Of a DNA stretch of 64,000 nt, positions 21,990-34,044 are shown piece after piece. A model generated the notes under the pieces. That model was not told the DNA's origin, did not search any database, and saw only the letters and a list, made by a program, of their open reading frames with translations. Numbering within the stretch: position 1 is the first letter of the stretch; every line of letters starts with the position of its first letter. This stretch comes from Paulownia fortunei (lineage: Eukaryota > Streptophyta > Magnoliopsida > Lamiales > Paulowniaceae), in contig CM033115.1 in NCBI GenBank assembly GCA_019321725.1, forward strand, positions 6,582,673 through 6,646,672. The letters run 5' to 3'. The translations under genes were made by a program, and so were the position numbers.

Positions 21990-24900
21990 TACATAAAGTG
22001 GATTTAATAGAGGAACTTGTTCATGAATATTTTACTATCGTTATTTTTTCATATTCTTTGGAGACTTGTTTTGAAAGTGAAAGTATTTATAAAAAGACAC
22101 ACTATAACGCTCTCTCTGAATTTTCACAGGTATAAGAAAAATATTTTTGGAAGCCAAGGTTTAAAGAATTTTCATCATCAATAGTACAATATGTTCCATC
22201 AAGTATTAAAGCTCCAATGATTAATTTCAAACCTTTGACAATTGATTTGAAATATTTTTTCTTGGGTGAGAATGTGACTTTTTCAGTAATAATTTATTCC
22301 AAACTTGATGTATCCAAAGAAGGCAAGTTGATCAAAACTCTGAAAATGCATAAAAATATTTTAGGATGGACCATTGATGATATTAAATGTATTAGTTCTT
22401 TAATTTGCACACATAACATCTATCTAGAGAAAAATATTAAACCTTCTAGAAAGATGCAATGAAGGCCAAATCCTAATATGAAATAAATAGTGAGAAATGA
22501 AATCATTAAACTCTTAGATAATAGAATCATTTATCCTATTTCTGATAGCAAATGGGTAAACCCTACTCAAGTTGTACCTAAGAGATGTTGAGTTACTGTA
22601 GTAAAAAATGAGAATGATCAATTAATTCAAATTAGGACTGTTACTGGTTGGCGAATGTGCATTGATTCTAGGAAACTCAATTCAGTTTACCCTTCATGGA
22701 CCAAATCTTAGAAAGAGTTACGGGATATAAATTTTACTACTTCTTAAATGTAGTAATCAAATTTGACATGACAAATTGTAATTGCACTTGACAATCAAGA
22801 GAAAACAACTTTTACATGTCATTTTACTACTTTTGCATATCGAATGATGTATTTTGGATTATGTAATGTATCAGCTACATTCCAACGATGTATGCTTAGT
22901 ATTTTTAGTGACATGGTTGAATATTTTCTTGAAGTCTTCAAGGATTAGTTTTCTATTTTGAGTAATTTATTTGATGATTATTTGTCTAATTTAGAAAAAA
23001 AATTGATCAAGTATGAAGAAAATAACCTTATACTCAATTGGCAGAAATGCCATTTCATGGTAACACTTGGTACTATTCTTGGACACATTATTTTGTCAAA
23101 AGGTATTGTAGTAGACAAATCTAAAATCGAGTTAATTATCAATTGTCAATACCAAAGTCTGTGAATAAGGTAAGATCATTTTTAGGATATGTTGGTTTTT
23201 ATAGAAGATTTATCAAAGATTTTCGTATAATATCTAATCCTTTGAGTAATCTTCTAACAAAAGAAACTATTGTTGAATGGACTAAAAATTGTGAAAATGC
23301 TTATGTTAAGCTTAAAAATATGATTATGTCTGCTCCAATCATGCAGCCTCCAAATTGGACTTTACCTTTCAAAAAAATGTGTGATGCTAGTGACTATGCA
23401 ATTGTTATTGTCTTAGGACAAAGAAAAGATAAGAAACCACATCTTATTTACTATGCAAGTAAAACTTTAAATAGTGCTCAATTGAATTATTCAACAATTA
23501 AAAAAGAATTACTTGTTGCAATTTTTACCTTAGACAAATTTAGATCTTATCTTGTTGGCTCATCAGTTATTGTTTTCATTAATCATACGCCAGTTTTGTC
23601 CAAAACAAAATGCAAACCTATACTGATTAGGTGGATTCTCTTACTCTATTAATTCAACATTACGATTCAAGATAAGAAAGAAGTAGAGAATGAAGTGACT
23701 GATCATTTATCGAGATCCCCCATCCATTAATGACACTTTTCCTGATGAACAACTATTTAATATTTTTATTTTACCATGATTTGCCGACATTGTTAATTTT
23801 TGTGTGAAAGAAAAGATACCATTGCATTGGAAATCCCAAGATAAAAAGAAGTTTTTGACTTAAATGAATTTTTTTTATTGAGATGATCCATACCTATTCA
23901 AATATTATCCTAATTTACTTGACAATGAGATAGGTAATATTCTTAAATTTTATCATTCAGAAGCAAGTGGTGGTCAATTTTCGGCAAAAAAAATCACTGC
24001 AAAAATCTCCCAGTATGAATTTTATTGGCCAACTCTTTTAAAAGACACTTACACTATTTGCAAAAGTTGTGAAAATTGTCCAAAGTTAGGATCCATTTCA
24101 AAGAGAAACATGATGACCCTACACCCCATTCTAGTGATTGAAATCTTTGATTGTTGAGGTATTAACTTCGTGGGACCATTTTCATTATTATTTTGTTTTA
24201 TTTAAATGTTGGTCACCATAAATTATGTCTCAAAATAGATCGAGACAATTCCCTGTCGAAACAATGATCACAAAATAATGATAATTTTTTGAAAGAAAAT
24301 ATTTTAAGTCGATTTGGAATTCTTCGATCCATTATTAGTGATGGGAGAAAATATTTTTGTAACAAAGTTTTTGAAACTTAATGAGGAAATATGAAATCAT
24401 ACACAAAGTTTCAACTTCTTATCATCCTCAGACGAATGGACATGTTAAACTTGCAAATATGGAGATAAAATAAATTTCGAAAAAGGCAGTTAACCTAAAT
24501 CATAAATTTTGGTCTCTTAGACTTACCAATACACTTTGGGTATATAGAAATGCTTTTAAAACATCATTAGGCATGTCTCCTTTTAGGACAGTTTATGGAA
24601 AATCTTGTCATTTACCTATTGAACTTGAACATAAAGCTTATTGGGCAATCAAAATGTTTAACTTCAACCTTGATGAAGTTTCAAAATTATGCAAATTACA
24701 AATTAATGAACTTCAGAAATTGAGGAATAATGTATATGAGAATTCTAAAATTCATAAAGCAAGAATCATAGATTTTTATGATAATAAAATTTCAAGAAAA
24801 ATATTTGAGGTTGGCCAAAAAGTTTTGCTTTATAATTCTTGATTGCATTTATTTCCTAAAAAAATGAGATTAAGGTGGATTGGAACTTTTTTTGTAAAAG

Positions 24901-25030
24901 AGGTATATTCTTATGGGGCAATTAACATTGAGAATCCTAGAAGGGGTTACGTATTTAAAGTAAATGGATAAAGACTCAAACCGTTTGTAGAGAATTAATT
25001 TTCACAAGAGAAAATTATTTTTCTTTCTAA
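21990..25030 (+). pseudogene. Athila-like pol (RT, RNase H, integrase), copy A
   Basis: The frame opens at 22217 (MINFKPLTIDLKYFFLG). The RT region includes WRMCIDSRKLN near 22650 and, in another frame, FACHF-like FTCHFTTFAYRMMYFGLCN with SATFQRCMLSIFSD near 22815-22910. The catalytic YMDD-type box is ruined: FLEVFKD is followed by a stop. After SKGIVVDKSKIELI the frame shifts near 23143-23164. PKSVNKVRSFLGYVGFYRRF and the RNase H start KKMCDASDYAIVIVLGQRKD then follow (23350-23440), with YYASKTLNSAQLNYS. Integrase pieces are GILRSIISDG near 24316, MSPFRTVYGKSCHLPIELEH from 24573 and the C-terminal KIFEVGQKVLLYNS to 24842. Many stops. It aligns part by part with the minus-strand pol of copy B. 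Confidence 0.85.
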
Positions 25031-25233
25031 ACCTTGTTATGATTAGTGTATGCATATATACTTATTTTCTCTAGCATTATTTATTTTGTAGGCTTTATTT
25101 TTTTTCTGGTTCAGTGGCAGATAACAGTACTTCGTGGCTATTAAAGTCGAATATATCAGTTCCAAAATAACTGAAATCTCTGTACAAAGTTTCTCTCCTT
25201 TTCTCATTCTTTTTTTTTATTATTCTTTTCAAA

Positions 25234-25789
25234 ATGGATGACATACTTCTAACTCTCAAGAAGTGATTTCCTTTTCTACATAAAAATGAAATTTTAAAAA
25301 TTTATAAAAGTAGGATTGAAAGATTAAGGATGCTTATGCACAAGGGCATCCTAGGGGACATACGACGGATAATTGAAGCAAAGGTAAGAATAGAATGTGA
25401 GTTTTCATATGAATCTTCAAACTTACTTACTAGATACATGTCTGGCTTTGTAAAAGCACATATTCAAAAAAATGAAGGGCAAAAAAATGCAAGTTTGTTA
25501 CAAATATACTTGATGGACTTGCAACACAAAGTGTCGTTCCTTAGGAATAATTTGCAAAAATCAAGAAGATAAAATTCAATTCATTATGGATAAATTGAGT
25601 AAGGAGTCTTTAGATGACATTATATTGACTCTTGAGACATATTCATGTGCATTAGTACATATAATTCTTGATTTATGGAATCATTTTTGGGATGAATATG
25701 AATGTTATAGTCTTGGAAATCTGACATTAAAAGACATTGTTTCCTAATTTATAAGAAAATTGGAAGAAAAGTATATCCTCAACCCATAG
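25234..25789 (+). pseudogene. ORF X of the LOG-carrying Athila-like element, copy A
   Basis: I do not recognise this protein. It starts at ATG 25234 (MDDILLTLKK), about 200 bp behind the integrase, with one early stop. It then reads GILGDIRRIIEAKVRIECEF, NLLTRYMSGFVKAHIQKNEG and QHKVSFLRNNLQK. A frameshift near 25560 leads to KIQFIMDKLSKESLDDIILT, then HIILDLWNHFWDEYECYSLG and FIRKLEEKYILNP to TAG 25787-25789. The start, order and length agree with the frame at 38345-37735 in copy B. It occupies the place where Athila elements usually carry their env-like third ORF, but I see no membrane segment in it. Confidence 0.6.
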
Positions 25790-26026
25790 AGGATGTTTAA
25801 CCCGTTTTGAACATAAAACCAGAGAAAATGTGAACCACATTCACAACTACATGTACATTCACGTGTAAGTAGATAATTTTTAAATTTTATGTCCTTATTC
25901 TCAACCTTTCTGAAAAAAGAAAAAGACATTTAATAAATGTATTCTATGTTCACACATTAATAAATAGCACTATACTTACTCCACTTTTGCACAACTCATT
26001 TAAAAACAATAATAATAATAATATTA

Positions 26027-26681
26027 ATGAAAGTCTCTTCCACTCGCAAGTTCAGTTGTATTTATGTCTTTTGTGGATCCAATCCAGAAAAAAAATGATG
26101 AGTTTATAGGGGCAGCCCATAACCTTACTAGAAAGTTAGCAAAAATAAAAATTCATATAGTGTATGGGGGAGGCAGTCTTGGGTAAATAGGGAGTGTTTG
26201 TACTTCTACTTTAATAGAAGGAGTCAAAGTTTTAGAAGTTATCCCAAAACCTTTGACAATACTGAATATCACAGGTATGACTATCGGAGATGAGCTAAAA
26301 GTGTCACATATTCAAAACAGAATGCCTAGCATGTTAAACAATGTGGATGCATTCATCACTCTACCTGGTGGTTTTGTTACACTGGAGGAGTTATTCCAAG
26401 TTATCTCTTGGTTACAACTCAAGATTTACTAAAAACCTATAGATATTCTTAATATTAATGGTTTCTATGATGGTTTGCTATCTTTTATAGATCATGCTGT
26501 CAAAAAATATTTTATTTTACCATTTGCGAGACGAATCCTAATTTCTACTCCAACACCTGACCAACTTATTAATTAACTTCTAGCATATGTGCTAGAACCT
26601 AATCCAGCCTTGGCCTGTATGGATTGGTCCAACAGAGACAGTGATCTAAAATGCAAAATGAAATTGACTCTCAATCTGTGA
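26027..26681 (+). pseudogene. LOG-like: LOG-like cytokinin-activating enzyme copy, intron-free, copy A
   Basis: LOG enzymes release the active cytokinin base from its riboside 5'-monophosphate in the cytosol. From ATG 26027 the reading is KVSSTRKFSCIYVFCGSNPE, then after a one-base shift near 26087 DEFIGAAHNLTRKLAKIKIH and IVYGGGSLG, followed by VKVLEVIPKPL, NITGMTIGDELKVSHIQNRM and DAFITLPGGFVTLEELFQVI. KPIDILNINGFYDGLLSFID, RRILISTPTPDQLIN, LEPNPALACMDWSNRD and KMKLTLNL complete it, to TGA 26679-26681. This covers the whole family length (about 215 residues) without an intron. The PGGxGTxxE motif is damaged (Gly to Val before Thr). Stops follow GGGSLG, LQLKIY and DQLIN. It sits behind ORF X, as in copy B. 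Confidence 0.85.
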
Positions 26682-27950
26682 AATTTATCCTTAATGGTTT
26701 CAACTATTACTGTGTATTTTATGTTGTTTCAGCTTTATTTTTTTCAATAAGCCATACTTTAGGTGATACCTTTTAAACTGTACATTCCTATTTATTTTCG
26801 ACATTGGGAATAATATCTCGATTAGGTTGGGAGAGCGGATAGTTAATATCATGTCTTGGGTGTTCAATGTGTGTTTTAGCATGAGTACCGGGTGGCTAGA
26901 GTAAAGGATAATCTTTTGACACTCTTGAGATGTACCCCTATTTTTTTTAAGCATAGCATGACATGTTTGTGAAGTTTTTAACTGAAATTTTGTAAATTGT
27001 CAAAATATAATTGTAATCCTCTTTTTGTTAGAGTCCAAGGGTACTATCTTGAAAATAAAAATTAGTCTTGCACACATCCTAAGCCTTGTGGAAAGATTGG
27101 TTACGATATATATATAACTGAAAATTCTGACCATATTAAAGTGTTTACTTTTTAATATTCACACATTTTTTGTAAATAAGTGGAGAGTCTGAGAAAACAA
27201 GGATTTTGAACTCTGGTTGATCATTTGAATTGGTTTTGTTGCAATTTGAGATACTTAATTTTGTCTACCTTGCATGTGGAGAAAGAAATTGAGTAAACCT
27301 CTGTAGTTATCTACTTTTATTGAAATATTTTGCTTTGTTGCTAGTGATGTGAGTATAATTATAAATCCTTCTTTTGATCTTTTGTTATCATGTGAGTCAT
27401 GTTATATAAAAAATGAAAATAAATAAATAAACAAATAACAAAAAAAATCACCATTTCATTTTCAGGTTAACCAATGAAATTTCGAGGCATATTTTGGTAA
27501 GATAAACTAGGTATTTCAAATTTTGTGACTGCCTATCTTATGCTCAATTTTAGTTTGAATGCTTGTCGTAAGTCATTTAAGCTATTTTTCTGAGTATTTT
27601 AACTGTTTTCCAACTCCATTAGTGAATTTCTTACCAACTTAAATGACAAACACTTACATGTGAGGATATGGAGTTGAGGCTTTTTCATGATTGATTTTGA
27701 AATTACATGTATCTTGTTATGTGGAATAAAAGGTTGGCTTAGTGCACATACACAACAACTTTTGGAATTTTTTTTAAAAAAATCTTGATATAGTCTGTGA
27801 TCTCTAACAAATGATTGTTAGTGATTGTTAGACTATTTTAGAGGGTTTTTTTTTTAAATTCTGATCATCATGCCATGTTCTTTTTTTATTTGTATTTTAT
27901 TTCATTACACTATAATTACTAAAGACTAGTAATAAGTTGGTTGGGGGTGT
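26682..27950 (+). other. 3' non-coding part of copy A and unassigned sequence
   Basis: To about 26960 the sequence can still be matched to the 3' untranslated part of copy B, including CTCGATTAGGTTGGGAGAGC at 26817, TTCAATGTGTGTTTT and ACACTCTTGAGATG. Beyond that it is AT-rich and unrecognised. The end, AAGTTGGTTGGGGGTGT at 27934-27950, looks like a polypurine tract just before an LTR. Confidence 0.5.
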
Positions 27951-29584
27951 TATGAACATTTAGATGTATACAATTAATTAGGATTTATATAATTATTTTC
28001 ACTTTCAAATTGTCAATAGAATTCCTGATTAAAGCATTTTTATGTTTTAGGAATAAAATGGGAAATCAACATAAAAAAAATCAGATTAAGAAGTTTTATT
28101 TATTTTTGTGCAGGTTCTAGTGAAACTGATGTTACTTTTAATTTTGAATTGGTTTTAGGTTCATTCTTGAGACTATGGATTAATAAGTCATTCATATTAT
28201 CATGTAGACCTTGGATCCCATACTAAACATATAAGGATCAAATAAGTTGGATTATAAGTAGTTGTACAAAATGAATCACTAAAAATTCAGATTACACTTA
28301 AGCCCAGTCCGAACCGATTTTAACAATTGGATCATATATTTTAAACTATAATTTCTTTTGGGCTAATATTTGGATATAATATAACAAGATTTAGATAAAA
28401 AAAAGTTTGCGGAGACAAGATGGTGAGAAAATATGTCAAAATGGTCAATAAACATATTGTAATGCGCTGCTGATGTTGAAGAATGACTCTTGAACATGAT
28501 CCCATAATTTGACCATATCAAACTCATCCTACAGCAAAATTTGACAAATGACATATGTAAATATATCAGCAAAAAAAGATCTACAGTTTGATTCTTACCT
28601 ATCATCAGAATCTGACTATATCTAGCCTGAAAATAAAATTCAATCGGGTAGGTAAAAATTTAGAGTATTTGGTGTAACAACTTACCAACTTTTGACAACT
28701 AGCATACCACTTAATTGTTTAACTTCTCTATTTTATGTTTGACCTCTAGCATACTCTATGCACTATAAGTAGGCCATGTATTAATCTTGTAGGGGGGCAG
28801 AGGGGAAAAAAAGTTTTATTATTATTTTTCTTCAGGCTAACTTTTCTAGTAGTAATAGAAATTTATTCTCTAGTTTCTCTTTTATTTTTAGTATTTTCTA
28901 CTTTTATTATGTATTTTTGAATTTCTTTCAGTTGAGGAGAATTGGTAAACCTCTTGATGAAGGAAGATGAATGGTTATAAAGGTAGAAAATATTTAAGTG
29001 TGTTGTATTATTGTTTTAATTTTTGATCTAAATCCAACTTATTTTATGGTGATTCTTTATTTATTTTTCACTAATGGCACAATAAATACTTAGGTTCATT
29101 TAGTTAGACATTTGGTTTTACTATACCAACTACTAACGTGAAACCTTAATTTATTATAGACAAAGGTGTGCATAAATATTTGATCCATAAATAAGTATCG
29201 GTGTTAAGGGATAATTTACAAATAGTAAGACAATATCATGATTAACTTGATGCATGAGTTATTTAATAACATTTTATCATTGGAACCTTCATTATATATA
29301 GATTCCAATACTAGCAATTAAAAGAGGTAAAAAGAATAAATAATTATTTTTTTATCCAAAACTCAAGAGCAGATCCCTAATTTTCAATACTTTTATTACT
29401 TTAGTTTTTTTTAGTTGTAGCATACATTAGATTTTTTATATTCTAAACTACATGAAACCCAACTTTTTTAGAAATATAATTTTCAAATTTTCAAACAACT
29501 TCCCTGTGGATTGAACTCGAACTAAAAAAAAGTTTATTACTTGACATAACCTGTACTTGGGTTTGCAATCTTAAAGTTGTAGCA
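27951..29584 (+). repeat. LTR of family D, plus orientation
   Basis: From about 28240 to 29584 the sequence matches the inverted complement of 32412-34044. Shared words include GTGAGAAAATATGTCAAAAT, AATTTGACCATATC, TTGACAACTAGCATACCACT, CCTCTTGATGAAGG, CACAATAAATACTTAGGTTC and CTTCCCTGTGGATTGA. Both copies stop matching at the same point, after GTTTGCAA(T/C)CTTAAAGTTGTA(G/A)CA. Lengths from the supposed start are 1634 and 1633 bp. The G-rich tract directly before 27951 suggests this is a 3' LTR. The first 300 bp are poorly alike, so the left limit is less sure. Confidence 0.65.
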
Positions 29585-32411
29585 GTTGTGCTAGTAAAGA
29601 TTAAATCAATTGGATGGTTTGTAATTTCGTAGAGCAATTCTAATATTCTATTACATTGAAAAATTCTGAACAACACCAACACAACTGATCAGACATCCAA
29701 TACTAGTTAATTTTTAAATTTTCTTAATACAAAACTATAATAAAGAAATATGAATGCTCGTGAAGGAATTGTTATTATGATTAGTAAATTAATACGTGTT
29801 ACGTGTTGCTACATGCAAAGATTTCACAATCTATGTGGCCTCCAAAATGCCCATAACATATATGTTTAAAATAGTTAATAGATAATTACTAGAAAAAGAA
29901 ACTTATCTCAAACTTAAGTTGACGTGGTCACGATCACACCTCGAAGTTGAGATTATTTAGGATTAGCAACCGCGACGCAAGGAGGAGTTGCAGGTGGCAG
30001 GGAGTGCTGGCACGTATGGGTAGGCACTATTGGCCCACGACCAGATAGTCTTATAAAGTTGGGATTGTAATACTATTTATATGGGATGTTATTTGAGTTA
30101 TGAGACAACTCTCCACCGTGAATGAAGTCGTTCTATGTCCATTTGGGCATCGAAACAATTAGACGATAATAAGTTGTTATCCTGCACTCAAGCAGGAATT
30201 TGAGGAGTAGAGGACAGGTCTTTAACAATGGATTTTTGTGAAAAACAAAATAATGAAGAGTTCCTAGGATATTGGAAACATCTCTACCAAGTTTCACAGC
30301 TAGATGATTCTGTTTGTGTAGCGAACGATAATTTTGTTTGGAGAGTGGCAGTGCAGTGGCACAATTATAATTTCATATTATTACAAGGGTAATTTCTCTT
30401 TTATGGAGAATTGAATGAGGCTAAAAATTTATGGAGTGGTTGTGGAAGTTTAGAGCTATGCTACGATTTGAGCAACAGATCATTTGGAGTTCAGACAAGA
30501 AAGATACATCAGGTATACTTCCTCGGCCATTCAATGTCTAGTGATAAATGAATTTGTTTTGTTAAGCTTATTATAGGGGGGCATACTTAGTGATCATCGA
30601 CCAACCTCCTTTATGCCTATAAGCACAAAGCGAGTAGTAGTGTTGGGGATGATGTACGCCTCTAATGGCTAGCTCTAGACATCACGTAGGTATGTTTAGA
30701 TTCCCTAATCAGGTCATAATCAAATGGGAAGTGTGGGGTTGGAGGGGCCCATGTTGGGTCACCAAAATGGCCAAAAGGTTGCATGTGGTGCAAATTATGC
30801 CCCATGGGCTGTGGGACATATTGGGAGCACCCCTAGGTCAAATGAGTGATTGTGGCAAGCACTCAAATGCCTCATGAACAAACTTGTAAACATTCATTGT
30901 AGGTTCTAGCCATGCTACTGGGGTTCGTTTGCTTAAGACATACAGTCATGGGGCAACACCGATTGTGGGCAAGTTGTGGCAGGATATTAGTAGATGGGAA
31001 GTCATGCCCTATGCATTGTGTGAGACTAATATGAGATGATGGCACTTCACATAGGCCAATGACTTGCATTGTGGGTGCATAGACGACCCTCAATGCCGAT
31101 ATGGAGCAGGCATGCTTCCTTGCCATTCGAAATGTACCCAAGGACCCAATATTATGGGTGATGTACAGTAGGTAAACTAGCTAGTCAGGGATTATTGGGG
31201 AAACATGAATGGGTGTGTGAGACGTCAGCCTTGATGAATGTGGGCAATGTGAATAGGTGAGTGTCAGTATTGAGTGTCGCATAGGGATGCATTTCTAATG
31301 TTTACACTAGTATGATATATGGGCTACGCCCTAGCGAAAGTTTGAAATGAGCTGAGTAGGTTGAAGTGAGCAAAGGATCATCATATAGACTCGAGATGGA
31401 TGAAGGTGGGTGCAACCTGAGTGGCCACACGGGCAAAAGAAGTTCTACTACAAGAAAAAAGCCAGGTTTGAAATATTCAGGCCATGAAAGAGAATTGTGT
31501 TTATTGAAGATCTACCTTCTAGAACCCTATACTACTTGAACAAGGGTTTTATCACATGAGCTCTAATGAGCATGTAGGTTGAGACCCAGGACTTTGCAAT
31601 AAAATCATGTCGGTTTAACAGTACACAATCTTGGTTTGTTGTTCTTGGCTTTAAAATGCTTCAATAAGCTGATTGTGGGTTAGACATGATTTTGAGGATG
31701 CCTTTTTAACACAACAGTATGTTATATCCTTCTTTGAGTGCAGTGTGTTGTTTTCAGAGACTGAGCTTTTGTGCTACCATTGGTTTTAAGAGTTTATCAT
31801 TGATAGCTTACAGTTGGGCGAATAGGTGTATGCAGTAACCTAATTATGGAATTTTGTTGGTGACATTTAAAGAGTTGCTATCAGTACCATGTCGTTTACA
31901 TTTGTGGATTAGGTGAAGCTTGATAACCATTTTAAAGTGGGGCCTAATAAGATTGGGCGAATTCAATCCCTGATTATCTTGTGCCTTGTTAGTAACTACC
32001 ATGAGGTTTGAGGTAGTTTTAGGTTGGTAATTTGTTTTTGTTGAGCACTTTGTTGCCAATAATTGAATGAGACAAGAAATGATGGATGATATAAGATAAA
32101 TAAGTAAGAATTTATTGTTAGCCTTATTGTGAGAATTTTTTGGCAACAAATTGAACTTCTAAAATTCATCTTGAATTCCATGTGAGGATATAACGATGAG
32201 TCGGGCCACATTTGTGAGGGAACAACCATGTTGTGGAGTGTCACAGGTCAAAACATTATTCAAGCAGTGAGAAACCTATGGTTCCATAGATAGAATGCCA
32301 CCTTTGGTTCTAATTTGAGAAACCTTCCATCGGGGAAAGATGAGCCGATTTTGAGTGAACAGAGGTGCCACCGCACATTGAGGTGCATCATACCCAACCA
32401 CCTTTGGGGTT
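29585..32411. other. Unassigned 2.8 kb between two inverted LTRs
   Basis: This is richer in GC than its surroundings (clearly so at 30640-31600). Frames are broken. A weakly gag-like reading near 30228-30370 (NNEEFLGYWKHLYQVSQLDD) and frames at 30665-30877 (+), 30872-31141 (-) and 31844-32244 (-) carry no motif I can name. No LTR, PBS or tRNA-like structure was recognised. Confidence 0.5.
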
Positions 32412-34044
32412 TGTTACAACTTTAAGGTTGCAAACCCAAGTGCATGTTGTATTAAATAATAAATTTTTCATGAGTCCAAGGTCGATCCACAGGGAAGTTG
32501 CTTGAAGAATTCAGGATTATAATTCTAAAAAAATGAGATTTATGTTAATCAAAATATATGAACAATTAATGTATGATGTAACTAAAGAAAAATTAAAGTA
32601 ATAAAAGTACTGAGGATTAAGGATTCACTCTTAAGTTTTGGAGATAGAAATGGTTATTTATTCTTTTTACCTCTATCAGTAGCCACTATTGAAATCCATA
32701 CATAATGAAGGTTCTAATGGAAAAATATTATCAAATAACTAATGCAATAAGATAATCATGATATTGTCTTATTATTGTAAGTTATCTTTTAACGCCAACA
32801 CTTATTTATGGGATCAAGCATTTATGCACACCTTCGTAAACAATAAATCAAGGTTTCACATTAGCAGTCTGTAGTGTAAAATCGTACAATAAGCTAAATG
32901 AACCCATGCATTTATTGTGTCATTGGAGATACATAAATAAAAAATCACCACAAAACAAGCAGGATTTAAATCAAAACTCAAAATAATAATATAACATACT
33001 TAAATATTCTCTACTTTTATAACCATTCTTATTCCTCCATCAAGAGGTTCACCCTTTTTCCTCAACAAAATGAAATTTAGAAAAATATAATAAAAGTAGG
33101 AAAGAGTAAAAATAGAAGAGAAACTAGAGAATGCATTTCTATTACTATAATAAAATTTACTTTACTAGAAAATATACATACTAGAAAATCTAGCCTAAAG
33201 AAACCCTCTACTCCCTCTCCTCTTACAAGCTTACTATATGGCCTATTTATAGTACTTGGAGTAAGCTAGAGGCCAAACAAATAATGGAGGGGTTAATTAA
33301 GTGGTATGCTTGTTGTCAATAATTGGTAAGTTGTTACACCAAGTCCTTACCTACCGAATTGAATTGTATTTTTAGGTCAGATATAGCCAGATTTTTATGA
33401 AGAGTAAAATGAACAAAAATTGTAGATCTTTTGGTGCTGATATACTTTCATATATCATTTGTCAAATTTGACGGTCGGATGAAGGAGATATGGTCAAATT
33501 ACTGAATCATGTCCAAAAGTCATCATTTAATAATAGCAGCAACTTTAAGCCTATTTGTTTTACCATTTTAACACATTTTCTCACCACCTTGTCTTCACCA
33601 AACTTACTTATTTCCTTTTGTGTATAACATACCTAAATTTCAACCCAAAATAAATTTAGGCTTAAGAGATATGACCCAATTGGTCAAATAAGTCAATACT
33701 GGGCTGAACTCTGATCTGAATTTTGGTGATCCATTTTGTGCAACCACTTGAATGAATTTTCTGCTATAATGAAAATTGAATTGGGCTGAGCTTCCAAAGG
33801 AAAAGTTGTACTTCTATCTTTTGGCTTTCAAATGAAATAAACTTCAGATCCATAGGGCTTTTGATCATGAAGTTATTCTCAAAATACAAAAATTGCACAA
33901 GTTTAGAAACATGCTTCTTTTGATATTTTTATATTCATTGATTCCCTAACTTAAAATATTAGTAAAACAATAATATTAGCAAGAATAAAGCAAGAAAACT
34001 ATAAAGGATTTGATACAAAAATATGTCAACATATGCACTTATCA
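32412..34044 (-). repeat. LTR of family D, minus orientation
   Basis: The minus strand reads TGATAAGTGCATATGTTGAC at the start (34044), preceded by the purine-rich AAGTATGGGGCAATT, and ends GTTTGCAACCTTAAAGTTGT then AACA at 32412. It is a 1633-bp inverted partner of 27951-29584. With its polypurine tract above it, this is a 3' LTR whose internal region starts at 34045. CTTCCCTGTGGATCGACC near the end is typical of Athila/Tat-type LTR ends. Confidence 0.7.

Larger units (their letters stand above)
21988..29584 (+). mobile_element. Athila-like Gypsy element, copy A, 5'-truncated, with LOG cargo
   Basis: Sequence related to copy B (34909-44922, opposite strand) begins at about 21988, in the end of the protease region, and runs through RT, RNase H, integrase, ORF X and LOG to at least about 26960. 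The 5' LTR, gag and most of the protease are absent. A G-rich tract at about 27936-27950 and an LTR (27951-29584) follow on the same strand and may be its 3' end. That LTR is of another family than those of copy B, so the element's right limit is uncertain. Confidence 0.55.

Noticed and set aside
26027..26681. LOG copies as ordinary host genes with a nearby transposon
   Set aside because: Two copies in the same order behind ORF X and pol, one of them enclosed between LTRs, intron-free and full of stops, fit cargo of the element better than two host genes.
26700..26954. 84-codon minus-strand frame behind LOG copy A
   Set aside because: It lies in the 3' non-coding part shared with copy B, where no matching frame exists.
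27951..34044. LTR D copies as 5' and 3' LTR of one element
   Set aside because: They are in inverted orientation, and each seems to be preceded by its own polypurine tract.
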